Below are positions 46,318-57,846 of a stretch of DNA of 64,000 bases, one piece after another (positions within the stretch are counted from its first letter, which is position 1; each line of letters opens with the position of its first letter). The notes under the pieces are model-generated. The model made no database searches. It saw only the letters and a list, made by a program, of their open reading frames with translations, and had not been told where the DNA came from. The stretch is from Nemania diffusa (taxonomy: Eukaryota; Ascomycota; Sordariomycetes; Xylariales; Xylariaceae): positions 2,558,501 to 2,622,500 of the forward strand of contig JBBPUQ010000003.1 of NCBI GenBank assembly GCA_038501195.1, written 5' to 3'. The position numbers were made by a program, and so were the translations under genes.

Positions 46318-49300
46318 AGAATTCTAGATCGATAAGAAGACAAGAGTGAGAGAAATAAGGAGATGATGATTCCAGTAACCTTAGCGAACGTGTTACTCGA
46401 TTGGCGGTAAACTATAGTAAAGTTCATAGTTTCAAACATAAAAGTAAAGAGTACGGATATCTAGGAGGGTGGGTAGCCCAGCTTATATTCACGTTCGCCA
46501 TCTATCTCATTTCAGAAGTACGACGAACACAGTAGGTTGCATGACATAGGTCGATAGACCAGTAGCGAACTTCCTCTCCACCATAGTATCCAACGATACA
46601 GCGAGCCTGGTGGGCAGGGATAGAGTGAGTTTCTCATGCCCACTCTTCTCAACAAAACAAAGACTGGGGTAGGGGGTCACAGAATGTGACGTGAGGCTAG
46701 GTAAACAGAGAAAATATAGATAGTACATGTCGAAAGGAGGCCAATAGGCAAGCTATCATGGGCGGTTGTGTCTCGGTGGACCACATTCATCAGCCCCTCT
46801 CACCATCAAGGACATGGTTTGTTGTAGTATTTTATATGCAGCAGTTCGACAAAATTAATAAGGATGAACCTCCTCAAGGGGTCAGTTCGACGCGGTACTA
46901 CAGCCATCGGCTAGCCATAATATAGGTCAAGGCTGCTCACGATCGGAAGCTACTGCACGTGAAGAAAGGCCTCCATGGGTCATCCACGTTGCTCGAGCGA
47001 CAGAATGATGAATGATGTCAAGGTTGAGAGGCAGCTCCTCAGCACAATTGATACACACAGCTGTGCTGTTCTCGCTATGCATGTCTAGTCGGCAGGGAGA
47101 CTGCTAGTATCAGGCCACTTCACATGGTATGCTGTATAACTAAGATATAAGAGCTTACGGGCTTACTTCGATGAATTGCTGTGTTACCGACCATATATAA
47201 AAGATAGAAGGGAAGGGAGGATTACCTCCAAGGGTATCTAACGATGTTGTATTTCTCTCGGCTCACAGCGCTATGTTATCCTGGGTCGCGTTACTCACTG
47301 CTGTAGATAGTTCACAGGTATAGTGAGGAATCCATGGCCTGACGGAAATGGAAATCTACTATGTACGGCTGTACTTCGATATTACAATAAGGCACAACGG
47401 GTAGATGCTGTGCCTAGCTATGCTATGCAGTGTATTTAGTCTGACTTGGCTGTTGGACATCGGACGTTGAGCGGAACTTGTCATCCGGCATCGGTAGCCT
47501 GGCCCCGATGCCCTCCATTCCCTTCAAGATGGGAATAGGCAGACAAGATGACGATCTGTGTTACCCAGTATCCTGGACAACTCGACGAGACTAATGTGAA
47601 ATGCCGGAAATTAGCCCCTGGACTAGATTGAACGCACTGGCTGTCCACCTTGCCTTCGGACACATATATGATATCCCACTGGTCCTATTCCACAACATAA
47701 GAAAACAAAAAGGAATTCTCGCTGAAACGGTATATAGGCTAGGTTGATTTGCGCGATCTGAGTGTGCAACGTCAAAGCCTGGGTCTAACACGTTGTGTTG
47801 TGTGTATCGTATGGCAAGTGTCGGGCTGTACACTATACACAGATTGTATACAGAGTCGGACAGACTCGTCATCATAAGGTTTGTTGGGTCTAGAATATAC
47901 GAATATGCGTACAACACTACCCACAAAGAACATTTCCGATGCTGGGATTTCCGCAGGTTTCGTTCGGTATGCGCCACGTTCCCGCGCTTCCCGGCAGCAG
48001 GCGATATTAATCATCGGATAGCTAGTAGATCTGGTTGGAAGAATACCGTTTCCTCACCGACCATTTAAGTTGTAGATGTGGTACAGTAGTAGGTATGCTG
48101 TTAGCAAACGGCTAGGTGTCTTGCATAGGAGCTCTGTATAGTATACTGTACATAGTACCGAGAGAAAGACAGCCAGAGAACTATAGCCATGTTGCCAATC
48201 AAAGTTAAAGTACCGGTATAGAAGCCTCCAGGACTGGAGGCTCTGGCATCCGAAATTGGAATATCCCATACCACGGTCGCCCCAGCAGCTATCGGCGAAG
48301 CTTTTCATATGTCCTTCACCCTATGGAACTCAACTTAGATCGTTAATAGTCAAAGCAGCCTTTTTTATCCTTCTAAAGCTGCTCCTCTCTTCATGCTTCT
48401 TTCAAGCTCCTTTTTTCTTGTTCTGCTTTTTGAACCGCCTGACTAGCCTTAGAAAGTTGGTCCAAGGTCATAGGTATTACCAAAGATACCCACCGATAGC
48501 CGCTACCTGAAGCTATCCCAGCTGCTATAGCGTTATGGGTAGAGGAAATATCGAATAGTTGATCTGTGTGTATTCTAGCCGGAGGTTAACGCTTTTGGCC
48601 GGTGGGGATGGAAGGTTTGTAGCCGGCTAGAGGTATCTAGCTGTATAAAAGTATTCGGAAGTAATTATAGTATCTGGGAGCAAGGTAGTAGGTGATGTGA
48701 GTACTATAATTAGGTACTTGGTAGTGAACGAAGCGTAGCGGCGTGAACTTCAAGCTTGTTTGATATTTCAGTCCCTACTCTTGTTCCCGCACTCATAGAT
48801 GGCAGCATTGTACAAAATGGAGAGTAACTTGATGAATACAGTCGATGAACATGTCGTAAAACACATATCCAGATTGTTATCACACCAAGGGGTACTGATC
48901 TCCCTGGCGATCCCACTACATCTTAGCATCCGACCCTTCACTGCCTAAACCGAAGCCAGGAGGAGGACACGACGCCTTCTCGCCAGATGGGCTCAAGGTC
49001 CTGATCGCCGCGCACACGTTCTTCTGGAGGAGTATGCCTAGTGATAGAATTGGTCACCCAGCTTCAGCTGGCACTTAGCGATATCCCAGACTGGAGGCGA
49101 GAGCGGTGTCGCAATATGTAACGTCTAAGTTAGGACTTAGCTTGTTATCGTGTTATTAAACGTCTAATATTTCACGGAATATTGAGTAATATTCTTGCGA
49201 GTGTAGCTTTTTGATTTTCCAGAATTAAGGGCATCCATGGCGAACTCATTATGTTGCCGGAAGTTTAGATTTATAGAATAAGAATGGAAACGTCGTGTGA

Positions 49301-50016
49301 TTATCGTGGTCTTAGGAGTGACAAAAATGTTTATAGGGAGTCTGTATAGGTCTGTATACTGCGTCGAGTAGGTACCTAAAATAAGCATGTGGGGCCCCGA
49401 GCCGGAGTGCCGAGGTACCCCATTCGATCTGATAAACATGCTTATCCACCTGCTAAGCAGCCTACCTGCCTAGGTCGGCCGCTACGGTGCTGTCGGCCCA
49501 ATCAGCCATCGTGAAGCTCTCCCCTATAACTTAGTACACGAGTGGCATAAAGGCAAGCAATCTCCGAATTACTTGAAACTCACTTACCTACTGCTACTTA
49601 TGTTGACTAAGTACGCAGTGGGCATTCGTTCTACTTAACTCCCTTGTTCGGAGCGCCTTTTTCTTTCCCATTCGCGTCCGTCCCTTGTGTTAATTGTTTT
49701 CCCTCCATAACTCACTAATCTGTCTCTTCTTCTCTGCGCCTGATTCAGCAGTGAGCGTAGCCTTGCTTTTCGATGCCGCGATTCCATTTCGAACTATTAG
49801 CCTGTATGAGACATTAGACAGCGAGGGCAATTCGGCATACCTAAGCATCTGATTTGCTCCCCCACTACGATCGACAAACCGCACCCACAATATTGAGACC
49901 GAGGCAGGGACTACAGTACAGTAGATAGATAGGTTGGTCGACGGCTATTAGAACAGAAAGAAACACAACACCAACCAACCAACAACAAGGATCATAGCGA
50001 GAAGATAGACGATACC
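46318..50016. other. Gene-free 3.7-kb interval
   Basis: No supported gene in 3.7 kb, the longest such stretch here. Around 48400-48545 a minus-strand frame reads ...ASGSGYRWVSLVIPMTLDQLSKASQAVQKAEQEKRSLKEA, about 40 codons of protein-like sequence with stops around it, perhaps a relic of a transposon or dead gene. The last 400 bases hold the promoter of the Pex11-like gene. Confidence 0.4.
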
Positions 50017-50994
50017 ATGTCATCAGCCGAACTCGCCTCGACCTCGGACCTGCCGACCGGCGACCCGGTGCCGTCCTCGGCGGCGCCCGCGCCCGCGCCC
50101 AAGCCGAAGCCCTTCCCGCTGCGCGAGCTGCTCGCCGCGACGCCCTCCAACATCGACGCCTTCCTGGCGCACCTGCAGCGCTGCATGTCCACGCCCACGG
50201 GCATCGACACCGTGCTCCTGTTCGTCTGCTACTCGTCGCGCCTGTCCGCCGCCGTCCTCACGAGCCTCGTCCAGCCCGCCCTCCAGCGCAGCGCCTCGCG
50301 CCTCGTCGCCCTCGCCGCCGCCCTCCCGCCCTCCGCCACCCTGCTCTTCAGCGCCGACACCCTGCCCTCCTCCAGCGTCGCCGCCGTGCTCGCGCTCGCC
50401 AAGCGCCTCAAGGCCCTGAGCAGCCTCACCAGCGAGGCCCGCACCTTCCTGCGCCTCTGGGGCCTGCTGGGCATGTACTTCTGGGCGCGGCGGCTCGTGC
50501 TCAAGTGGCGGCAGCCCAAGCAGCAAGGCGACAGCGGCAGCGGCGACGACAGGTTGGAGACGAGCATAGCGTGGTCCCAGCTCGCCGCCTGCATCATCTT
50601 CCAGGCGCTGGAGAACGGCGCCTACCTGGCGTCCAAGGGCGTGCTCGGCTGGGCGCCCAAGACGCAGGCCAAGGCGGCGCAGTGGAGCGCGCGGTTCTGG
50701 GGCTCCTTCGTCGGCCTCGAGCTGCTGCGCCTCTTCTACGAGTCCTCGAAGCGCGGCCGCCGCACCCGCGCCGACAAGTTCGCCGGCGGCAAGACCGTCG
50801 CCGTCGTCGAGCGCGAGGAGCGCGAGTGGACCGCCGCCTGGCGCAAGACCGTCGTCCGCAACCTCGCCTGGGCCCCCCTGACCGTCCACTGGAGCCTCGA
50901 CCAGGGCCTCGTGTCCGAGCTGGGCATCGGCGCCCTCGCCTCCATCCCCAGCGTCCTGCAGATCCGCGACCTGTGGCGCAACACGGCGGCGTAG
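50017..50994 (+). CDS. Pex11-family peroxisomal membrane protein (Pex11C-like)
   Basis: Single exon, 325 aa. The fungal Pex11C pattern is visible: an N-terminal region with IDAFLAHLQRCMSTPTGIDTVLLFVCYSSRL (about 43-75), SEARTFLRLWGLLGMYFWARRL in the middle, a FQALENGAYLASKGVL block, and a C-terminal VRNLAWAPLTVHWSLDQGLVSELGIGAL segment. The N-terminus is Ala/Pro-rich and disordered. Pex11 proteins tubulate the peroxisome membrane and drive its division (family knowledge). Coding GC is very high, with nearly every third position G or C, unlike the AT-richer flanks. That bias also explains long antisense frames. There are no introns. Confidence 0.8.
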   Translation: MSSAELASTSDLPTGDPVPSSAAPAPAPKPKPFPLRELLAATPSNIDAFLAHLQRCMSTPTGIDTVLLFVCYSSRLSAAVLTSLVQPALQRSASRLVALAAALPPSATLLFSADTLPSSSVAAVLALAKRLKALSSLTSEARTFLRLWGLLGMYFWARRLVLKWRQPKQQGDSGSGDDRLETSIAWSQLAACIIFQALENGAYLASKGVLGWAPKTQAKAAQWSARFWGSFVGLELLRLFYESSKRGRRTRADKFAGGKTVAVVEREEREWTAAWRKTVVRNLAWAPLTVHWSLDQGLVSELGIGALASIPSVLQIRDLWRNTAA

Positions 50995-51829
50995 GCCGGT
51001 GTAGGAGGGAGGGAGGATTTTCGTGATCATTTTGGCGTCTATTGGAAGCACAGCATCGAGTGTTCATAGATGTCGAGCGAGCATTGGGATAAAATGAAAG
51101 ACTAAACACTTGTTCGTAGAGAATCTTGCTAATTCCTTCGCCAAAGCGAAGGGCAAGATTAAAGGGACTGAGAAAAAATGGAGAGCAGGACTATTTGGTC
51201 GGTTCGTAAGAGCGAGCAGAGACTATGACCATTATATGATGGCGAGTTACAGCCGTTGGTGGGGATACAAAGCAGCAACGGACTCATAATGGGCGCTGAT
51301 TAGACGATTCCTGGGTCATACAGTCTATGGAATTTCCTTTCCGGTTGTAAATCAATCAGACACGGCATTAGCCAGTCTATTTGTGAGGTCTTTCTCGAAG
51401 AGTATATTGATTATCACTTGAACTAAAATCAACACAGGCCTTTCTAGCTTAGTTTGACATTGCCAGTTCATCAAAAACACGTTGCGCGCAGATAGCGACG
51501 TTAAATCACCTTTGAGGTATGTTCATGGTACAAGTCAGATTTTTATTTCAGTCTATGCGCCATTTAGTCGAGTGCCACCCATCTTAGGCATACACGGCGA
51601 CTGCTATCACCTGCGCTTCAAGGAGCTAGGTCTTATACTCATAAGCCGGTTTCTCCTTTTTAAAGCACACGCATTGGTATCATTCCCCGTAGTCCAAAAC
51701 GCCGTTGCTATGGGTAAGTAAACTTCAACCAACCCAGGAAAGTCATCCCTCCGATCAAACATTACACCCGTTAGGGCTCTTTAATTCCCCATTCGCGTTA
51801 TATACAATGGAAAAACGATTTAGCGATTA
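50995..51829. other. Intergenic, no gene seen
   Basis: About 830 bases between convergent genes (Pex11-like plus, GPI protein minus). The region probably holds both terminators. The frame at 51482-51721 has no recognisable features. Confidence 0.4.
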
Positions 51830-52609
51830 TCACATAAGAAGCGCAGTTATTAGAGTCCCTGTCAAAGCTACCAGCATGCCGGCGCTCATTTGGAATATAC
51901 TCTGCGCACCTCCAGCGAAGACAGTGTCGAATGGGCTTCCACCTCCCGATGAACCGCGATCCGACTGGCCACCGTCGTCGGCAGTCTGTGTGGGGCTCGC
52001 CGCGCTTGTTGACGATGCTATTGTTGTGCTGCTAGCTTCGGTAGGAGTGGTACTTGTGACCGTCGTGCCAGTCTCGGTTGGGATGCTCGGTATTGTTGTT
52101 AAGATTTCGCTACTATCGGGTGTTGAAGTTGTTATTGTTGACGTTGTTATCGTCGATGAGCTTTCTGTTGTCCTTGTCGTAGATTTTGACGTGGACGTTT
52201 CTAGTGTCTGGCTAGGTGTTAAAAAGGTATGCGTGGTAGTTGATTTCACAGTCGAAGTTACCGAGGTAGCCTGAAAATTGGGACATAGTGCATCTAGTAA
52301 CCCTCCTTGTAATGTCAGTCCCAGGAGAGAGCTAGCATTGACCTCGAAATTCTTGCATGCTGCTATTACATCTGACTGGTCTTGTTGAATCCCTTTTGCA
52401 CAGCTCGCCGAGCACTGATTGCCATCCTGGAAATCGCGACGCGAACAACCCGATATTTTGCTACCGTAGGCACCAAGACACGAAAGTGATGGAACTTGGA
52501 TTATGGTGATAGCTTGGAAATCTTGGAGTGAAACAGCCGAAGTTACTGAGGCAACGGCCAACAGTTGGGCCAGCTGTATAAGCCTTCGTGATCGTCTATA
52601 GCCGTTCAT
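51830..52609 (-). CDS. Secreted Cys-domain, Ser/Thr-rich GPI-anchored protein
   Basis: Single exon, 259 aa. Signal peptide up to about residue 25 (LIQLAQLLAVASVTSAVS). Then comes a compact domain with six cysteines (SCLGAYGSKISGCSRRDF, CSASCAKG, AACKNF, DALCPNF), ending near residue 112 and containing SLLGLTLQGGLLDALCP. A Ser/Thr-rich stalk of about 110 residues leads to a GPI signal (MSAGMLVALTGTLITALLM). The spacing differs from the eight-cysteine CFEM domain, so I do not call it CFEM. It resembles small fungal extracellular Cys-rich GPI proteins of unknown job. The ATG at 52609 opens the signal peptide. Confidence 0.78.
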   Translation of the reverse strand: MNGYRRSRRLIQLAQLLAVASVTSAVSLQDFQAITIIQVPSLSCLGAYGSKISGCSRRDFQDGNQCSASCAKGIQQDQSDVIAACKNFEVNASSLLGLTLQGGLLDALCPNFQATSVTSTVKSTTTHTFLTPSQTLETSTSKSTTRTTESSSTITTSTITTSTPDSSEILTTIPSIPTETGTTVTSTTPTEASSTTIASSTSAASPTQTADDGGQSDRGSSGGGSPFDTVFAGGAQSIFQMSAGMLVALTGTLITALLM

Positions 52610-54775
52610 TTTTTTGAAGGAGTGAAGTAGTTACAAGCTCCCGTCTAAGAGACGGTGTTGCTTATATTATATGGAGGTCGATAATACCCCTAGCTCGACG
52701 CCTTTCGGCACTGGTCCCGGCGGAAGTAGTTCCCACGGAGTAATAGACGGAGTCTATGACTCTCTGATGGACTGACCCTCGAGGTGAACTGACAGCTTCT
52801 ATAATTGGCTGAATTGGCGACCTAACTCTACGGTGAATGTTGCAGCAGATCAGGTTCCTGCGCAACCGAAACACCAATTGTATCAAAAAGGCGGTAGTAA
52901 TGGGATAGACACCTAGATCTCCTATGCAGTGACGCGGGACACCTGGGTGTTCTAGTAGCCGGAGTCGAGCGACTATGCGATGATGTACGATCCTACACCT
53001 GATCTCTGGGTCATCCCACCCCAAGCCCGAATGCCACAATGCCGGCCCCTGCTGGCGATCATGTACACCGTAGACCACCTGAGATTGCGGTGACTTATCG
53101 TCGGCAAGCCAGAATACAGCTTGCTTGTATTCCAGCCCAGATAATGCGCCAATGGCTGGGAAATGCGCAACGCGATAAGGGGACGTCGTCAACTGTTGAT
53201 AAACAGTTAAGTGAAGCAACGGATAGTCCAGCAGACTTGAAGGGTCGGTTAGACCGCAAATTCGTAGTCAAGCAGAAATTAAGTGCCGAAAGTGTCCGGA
53301 TCACAATGCGTGATCGATGTCGACTATTCAACGCCCAGGGTTCTAACGAAATAGAACCGTAGGAGATCGGAGAAAATAATAATACAGAGGCGCGGAGTAG
53401 CAAGCACCCAAGAAGTAATTATCCAGATTAGTGGCAACCAAGAAAATCGAAACGCGTGAAGTGAATGCGATATAGTTGCTCTGCAGTAAGAAGACGGCTC
53501 ATGCGATTGCTTCCATTAACCATTAACGCGAGAATATACAATAGGTAGTGAATAACAGCGACAAGATGGTGAAGGGGGAGAGGGAAGGTAGGAGGAAACA
53601 ACTGGCGGGAAACAATCGTCTAATAGATATGTATGCGTAGGTGCTCTCTCCAAGTCACACTTTGCGGTACATCATACATCATACATCATACATCATACAT
53701 CATACCTAATACCTCATACACTACCCATGCACTCATACATCATACCTACCGACTTTGTAGATGCCCAAGTAGTCGTATATGTCGAAGAGGTAGTTGGCTA
53801 GCCAGTCGTATCCATCGTCTGTTCCAAGCCTTCCCCTTCCCCTGCATCCGTCGAGCTAGCAAAGCGCGGATCAGTGTAAGCAAGCACCTCTCGTCGGATG
53901 GTAGTCTTAATAGCCCTAGTCTTGGCTGCCTACTTAAGTAAGTATGCAAGTCTCACCATCTGCCAAACCCGCCCAAGATCTACCTGCTGTACTCCCATCT
54001 TCCCTCTTCCATGGGTCGCTAGTGACACGAGACGACGGTCCCGTTGATGGAAGGGACAGCGCCGGGACAGGGTCCGAGTTGGTGGAATTGGCCAATGAGA
54101 GCGAGAGCGCGCTGCTTGCGAAAGAAACGAAACGTGTGTTTGAGATGTAACACGAAGGAGCCCCTTATCTAGTTCCCACTGGTTCGCGATTGGCTGCATC
54201 GGGTAGGTATGGCGGGTAGGTATAGTGAATGTCACAGCCAATCGATCTAGGTGGGGTTACAATGTGCATGTGGCTCGAGCGCTGCCGTCGTCCCGCGCGC
54301 CAAATTGCTCGTGTACGGTGGCCCACCTGAGACAACTATATAAAGTGCTTGAACCATAACCTAGGTATCATGGTTGATAAGTGGACTGACTACCTAATCT
54401 ACGTAAATGCCAGTTGCTTTGAAATAAGTAACCCAACTTATCATCGTACGCAATGTAATGGGAGGCAGGTATGCGACCTGATCTGATCCGACCTTACCTT
54501 CGTAAGTATCTAGGTGCCGTGCAGTGCGTCATTAATCTACATGTCAATAGAATGATTCAGAATGATTCAGCTCCGCCGTACTAGGTTAGTTCGCGATGCA
54601 CAGCTGCAGATAGACTAAATAAATACAATATCGACGTTCAACATGGCTGTTAGTCGTCCCATCGACTTTCAGTGGTAGAGTGCGATTCTTTGTTAACCTC
54701 AATCACTGTCTGGGCATCTCCAATATTCAATACCTCAGCATTGCACCGGGCAGATCTTCTAATACTACGAGCATT
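52610..54775. other. Intergenic; short tandem repeat, no gene seen
   Basis: About 2.2 kb with no supported gene. It includes the CATCATA array at 53670-53705. Open frames at 52662-53219 and 53039-53362 overlap on opposite strands and show no family features. Confidence 0.45.
53670..53705. repeat. 7-bp microsatellite (CATCATA)n, about 5 units
   Basis: Head-to-tail CATCATA units are visible directly, followed by decayed units up to about 53745. Confidence 0.85.
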
Positions 54776-56026
54776 ATGGATGCGGCATCTCGCGAGGAGA
54801 TTATGTCAAAGGTCCTCGCAGATTTAGAGCACACTCCATTTGCAGCCTCATCGTTACAGGCCCTTTCAGGAGGCACAGCCAACTTTATCTACCATGCTGC
54901 TCTAAAGAAACCTCTCGCGGATGGCACGAAGGACGTTCTTATCAAGCACAGCGAAGGCTATATCGCTAACTCACCAGCCTTCAAGCTGACACTATTTCGC
55001 TGCGTAAGGCAACAACTATCTAAGCTCCAGCTCTTAAAGACTCTAGGCTAATTGAGTAATAAAGCGCATCGAAGAAGAGTGTCTAAGGACACTGTCAGAG
55101 TTCCCAATCGAGGGCAAGGCCGAGTTACCAGGTGCCATTAACTTTACGGTGAGAACACCTAAGTTTCACCATTTCGATGAGCAAAACAACACACACATCC
55201 AAGAAATACTGCGTAATGGTAAAGACCTCAAGACATATGCTCTCAGCGCGTTCTCGCCAGATACTCCTGATGCACAGCGCCCGCAATGTCTTCAGCTCGG
55301 CCATGCTCTTGGCAGGTGGCTGCGGAATTTCCATACTTGGTCCACGACACAAGCGGGCTTGCGCAAGACAGTTGCCGAAAACACCGACATACAACAGTTA
55401 AAGCATTTTATCAACTTCTCGTGGCTTCTGGATCGTGTAGGGCAATTTCCATCTATTCTAAGCGAAGCGAAAGACGTGTTTGAAAAGGTCAAAGACATGG
55501 CTGCTGAAGAGCTCAAAGACGAAAGCCGCATACAGGTTATCCACGGCGATTTCTGGACAGGGAAGTAAGTATTTTGCTTGCCTCCTATACTCCGAAGGGA
55601 ATTCGTACTAAACGACAATTTAGCGTCCTATTGCCAAATAGTCCTATCCAAGAAGGGAGCGACATAACTATGTTCGTCATTGACTGGGAAATGTCACAAA
55701 TAGGAGTTCCAAACCTAGACGTAGGACAGATGATTGCCGAACTGTACGAGTTGAAGCTCTACAAAAACATTACTGCCGGCTTGTGGATAGTGCAGGGATT
55801 CGTGGAAGGCTACGGCGCAGTAAGCGATGACTTCGCTTTACGCACAGCGATTCAAATCGGAGCGCATCTGATAAGTTTCGGAACGTCGGTGCAAGGCTGG
55901 GGTACACCGGAGCAGGTGGAAATGGTCGCTCGCGCAGGAAGAGATATCATAGTTCATGCATGGCAAAAAGATCGCCGGTGGTTTGAGGGAGGCGACTTAG
56001 AGTGCTTGTTCCAATCGGCCCAATAA
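54776..56026 (+). CDS. APH/choline-kinase-like phosphotransferase family protein
   Basis: Three exons, 54776-55003, 55065-55564 and 55624-56026, give 376 aa. The N-lobe has LSGGTANFIYHAAL (ATP-loop type) and DVLIKHSEGYIA with the expected Lys. The C-lobe carries the APH catalytic motif HGDFWTGN, split by the second intron exactly before Asn, and VIDWEMSQIG with the metal-binding Asp. The overall pattern is like methylthioribose-kinase or choline-kinase-fold fungal proteins. The substrate is unknown. The first intron ends in AAG: joining there gives FRCRIEEECLR without a stop, which the other nearby AGs do not. An upstream Met (54680) exists in frame, but ATG 54776 fits the family start better. 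Confidence 0.85.
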
Positions 56027-56360
56027 GATCACGAGAGACGCAAAATGGAAATCGAAACAATAAGAATCTGAGCTTCTCATAATTATCTTTTAGTAGTACC
56101 GTTTTCTCGTGCCGGGTATCTCTAATAGATTTGGTTTGAATATTAAGTGACGAGGCCTACCCGGGACCGCTTTTAGGGGGGCAGCCGTGACACCATATAT
56201 TCACTCTAAAATTTTCTCCACACCTTCAAAAAGTGAGTCAAGTACGAGCCTGATTTAATGCTATAAACTCATCAAAACTTGAGAAAGAACAGAAAATTAT
56301 AAACGTAGAGCTCCGAAATTTAAAGTAAATTTGTATAAACTTCCGAGCTCTCTCACGGTT
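56027..56360. other. Intergenic, no gene seen
   Basis: About 330 bases between two same-strand genes, AT-rich toward 56360. No feature recognised. Confidence 0.4.
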
Positions 56361-57846
56361 ATGGATGCGGAAACGGCACCGCCGCTCTGCGCACGGTGTA
56401 AAGAGCATGATGGGGTATTAGATCTTCGATCCGAAGCAGTATGCCAGTATGTTATTATTATCAAGGTTCTTATTTTCAACAATTAGACCTTCCTCTAATT
56501 TCCCAACCTTTGAACTGACCTCCATCATTAGGACATGTTTCGCCACATTCGTCGCCAGCAAAGCCATCAAGCGACTCGAGGTGCTGCAGCGCGAGACGCG
56601 GGGGCCAAAGCTGCCGCCGCGCCCGCAGCGCTACCTCCTCGCCCTGTCGCGCGGCCCTTCGTCGGCGGCGCTGCTGCACATCCTGAGCGAGAACCTACGC
56701 AGACAGCAAGAGCGGAACCAGCGCGTCAAGTTCGAGCTAGTCGCCGTGTTCGTAGACGTCGACGTCGACGAGCAAGCAAGGGGGCCGAGCTCGTCGCCGC
56801 CCGCGCCGCCGAGTAAAAGCGCCGCAACGGACGCAGTTCCGGCGACCTCCCCACCAGACCCCAGCACAGCCGCCTTCGCCGCGCACTTCCCCGAGATCCC
56901 CATCCACACCGTGCCCCTATCCAGAATCCTCGCCTCCCCGGCCGTGGACTGGGCCTCCCTGCCGGCGCAGGACGCCTCCCTGCCGCCCCCGCGGCGCCTC
57001 GCGGCGCTCCTGTCGCGCCTGCCCTCGGCCAGCGCGCGCGCGGACGTCGCGCGCCTGCTGACGCGCCACGCGCTGCTCGCGGCGGCGGCGCAGCGGGGCT
57101 GCGCCGTCGTGCTGCTGGGCTACACGACGACGGCGCTCGCGGAGCTGACGCTCGCCGAGGCCGCCAAGGGCCGCGGGTTCGGGATCCCGTGGCTCGTGAA
57201 CGACGGCGCGTTCCCGCTGCCGCGGGCTCTGGATCCGCCGGCGCCGCCGGCAATAAGCGACCCGGTGGCCGAAGCGGAAGGGGGCGTCTCGCCAGACGCT
57301 AATCCCTCCTCCGGCGATAGCGGTGCCGTTGCCAGCATACAGATCTACAGCCCGCTCCGCGAGATCTTCAGGAAGGAGGTCCTCACGTATCTCTCCATCG
57401 TCAGCTCCGCGGCAGGCCCGCTGGCGGATCTCTTCCCCGCCTCCTCGCTCGGCGCTTCCGGTGGTGGCGGCGGCGGCAGCAGCAGCAAGGGAGCCGTGGT
57501 CTCGCACCGCGATCTGAGTCTCGACGACGTCGTGGCGCGGTACTTCGTGGATGTGGAGGCGGCGTATCCGAGCGTTGTGGCCAACGTGGTGCGGACGACG
57601 GGGAAGCTGAACCGGACGGCGCCTGTTGCCTCGGGCACTCAGACGGACGTGGAGTCAGGGACGGCGGCAGGGCGGCAGTGTGGGCTATGCGGGGTGAGAC
57701 TAGATCCTTTGGGAGACGAGCGATGGAAAGGGGAGATTGGGGAAGCGGACGTGATAGCCTTCAGTACCGTGGATGAGAACGGGCACATACAGGGAAGCAA
57801 AAAGAGTAGATTATGCTATGGGTGTGACAGGTCTGTTAAAGGGTAG
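56361..57846 (+). CDS. ncs2: Cytoplasmic tRNA 2-thiolation protein 2 (CTU2/NCS2)
   Basis: Two exons, 56361-56446 and 56532-57846, give 466 aa. The N-terminus PPLCARCKEHDGVLDLRSEAVC plus CFATFVASKAIKRLE is the CTU2 Cys-motif start. A degenerate PP-loop (LALSRGPSSAALLHIL) follows, then the ATPase-like domain with GCAVVLLGYTTTALAE and GIPWLVND. The C-terminal zinc-like motif is CGLCGVRLDP...LCYGCDRSVKG. It partners Ncs6/Ctu1 to thiolate wobble U34 of tRNA-Lys, -Glu and -Gln with sulfur from Urm1 (family knowledge). Loops are Ala/Pro-rich and coding GC is very high, which produces long shadow frames. Cytosolic, with no signal. Confidence 0.9.

Noticed and set aside
50023..51051. Long minus-strand frame (342 codons) opposite the Pex11-like gene
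   Set aside because: It mirrors the extreme GC3 of the plus-strand gene and reads as Gly/Ala/Arg-rich low complexity with no family resemblance. It is a shadow frame.
51830..52609. CFEM domain call for the Cys-rich GPI protein
   Set aside because: Only six cysteines with the wrong spacing are seen in the domain, whereas CFEM has eight in a fixed pattern.
52662..53362. Overlapping frames of 185 and 107 codons on opposite strands
   Set aside because: No splice logic, signal peptide or family block; codon use looks random.
56917..57507. Long minus-strand frame opposite CTU2
   Set aside because: Arg/Gly/Ala-rich antisense frame caused by high GC3; no recognisable features.
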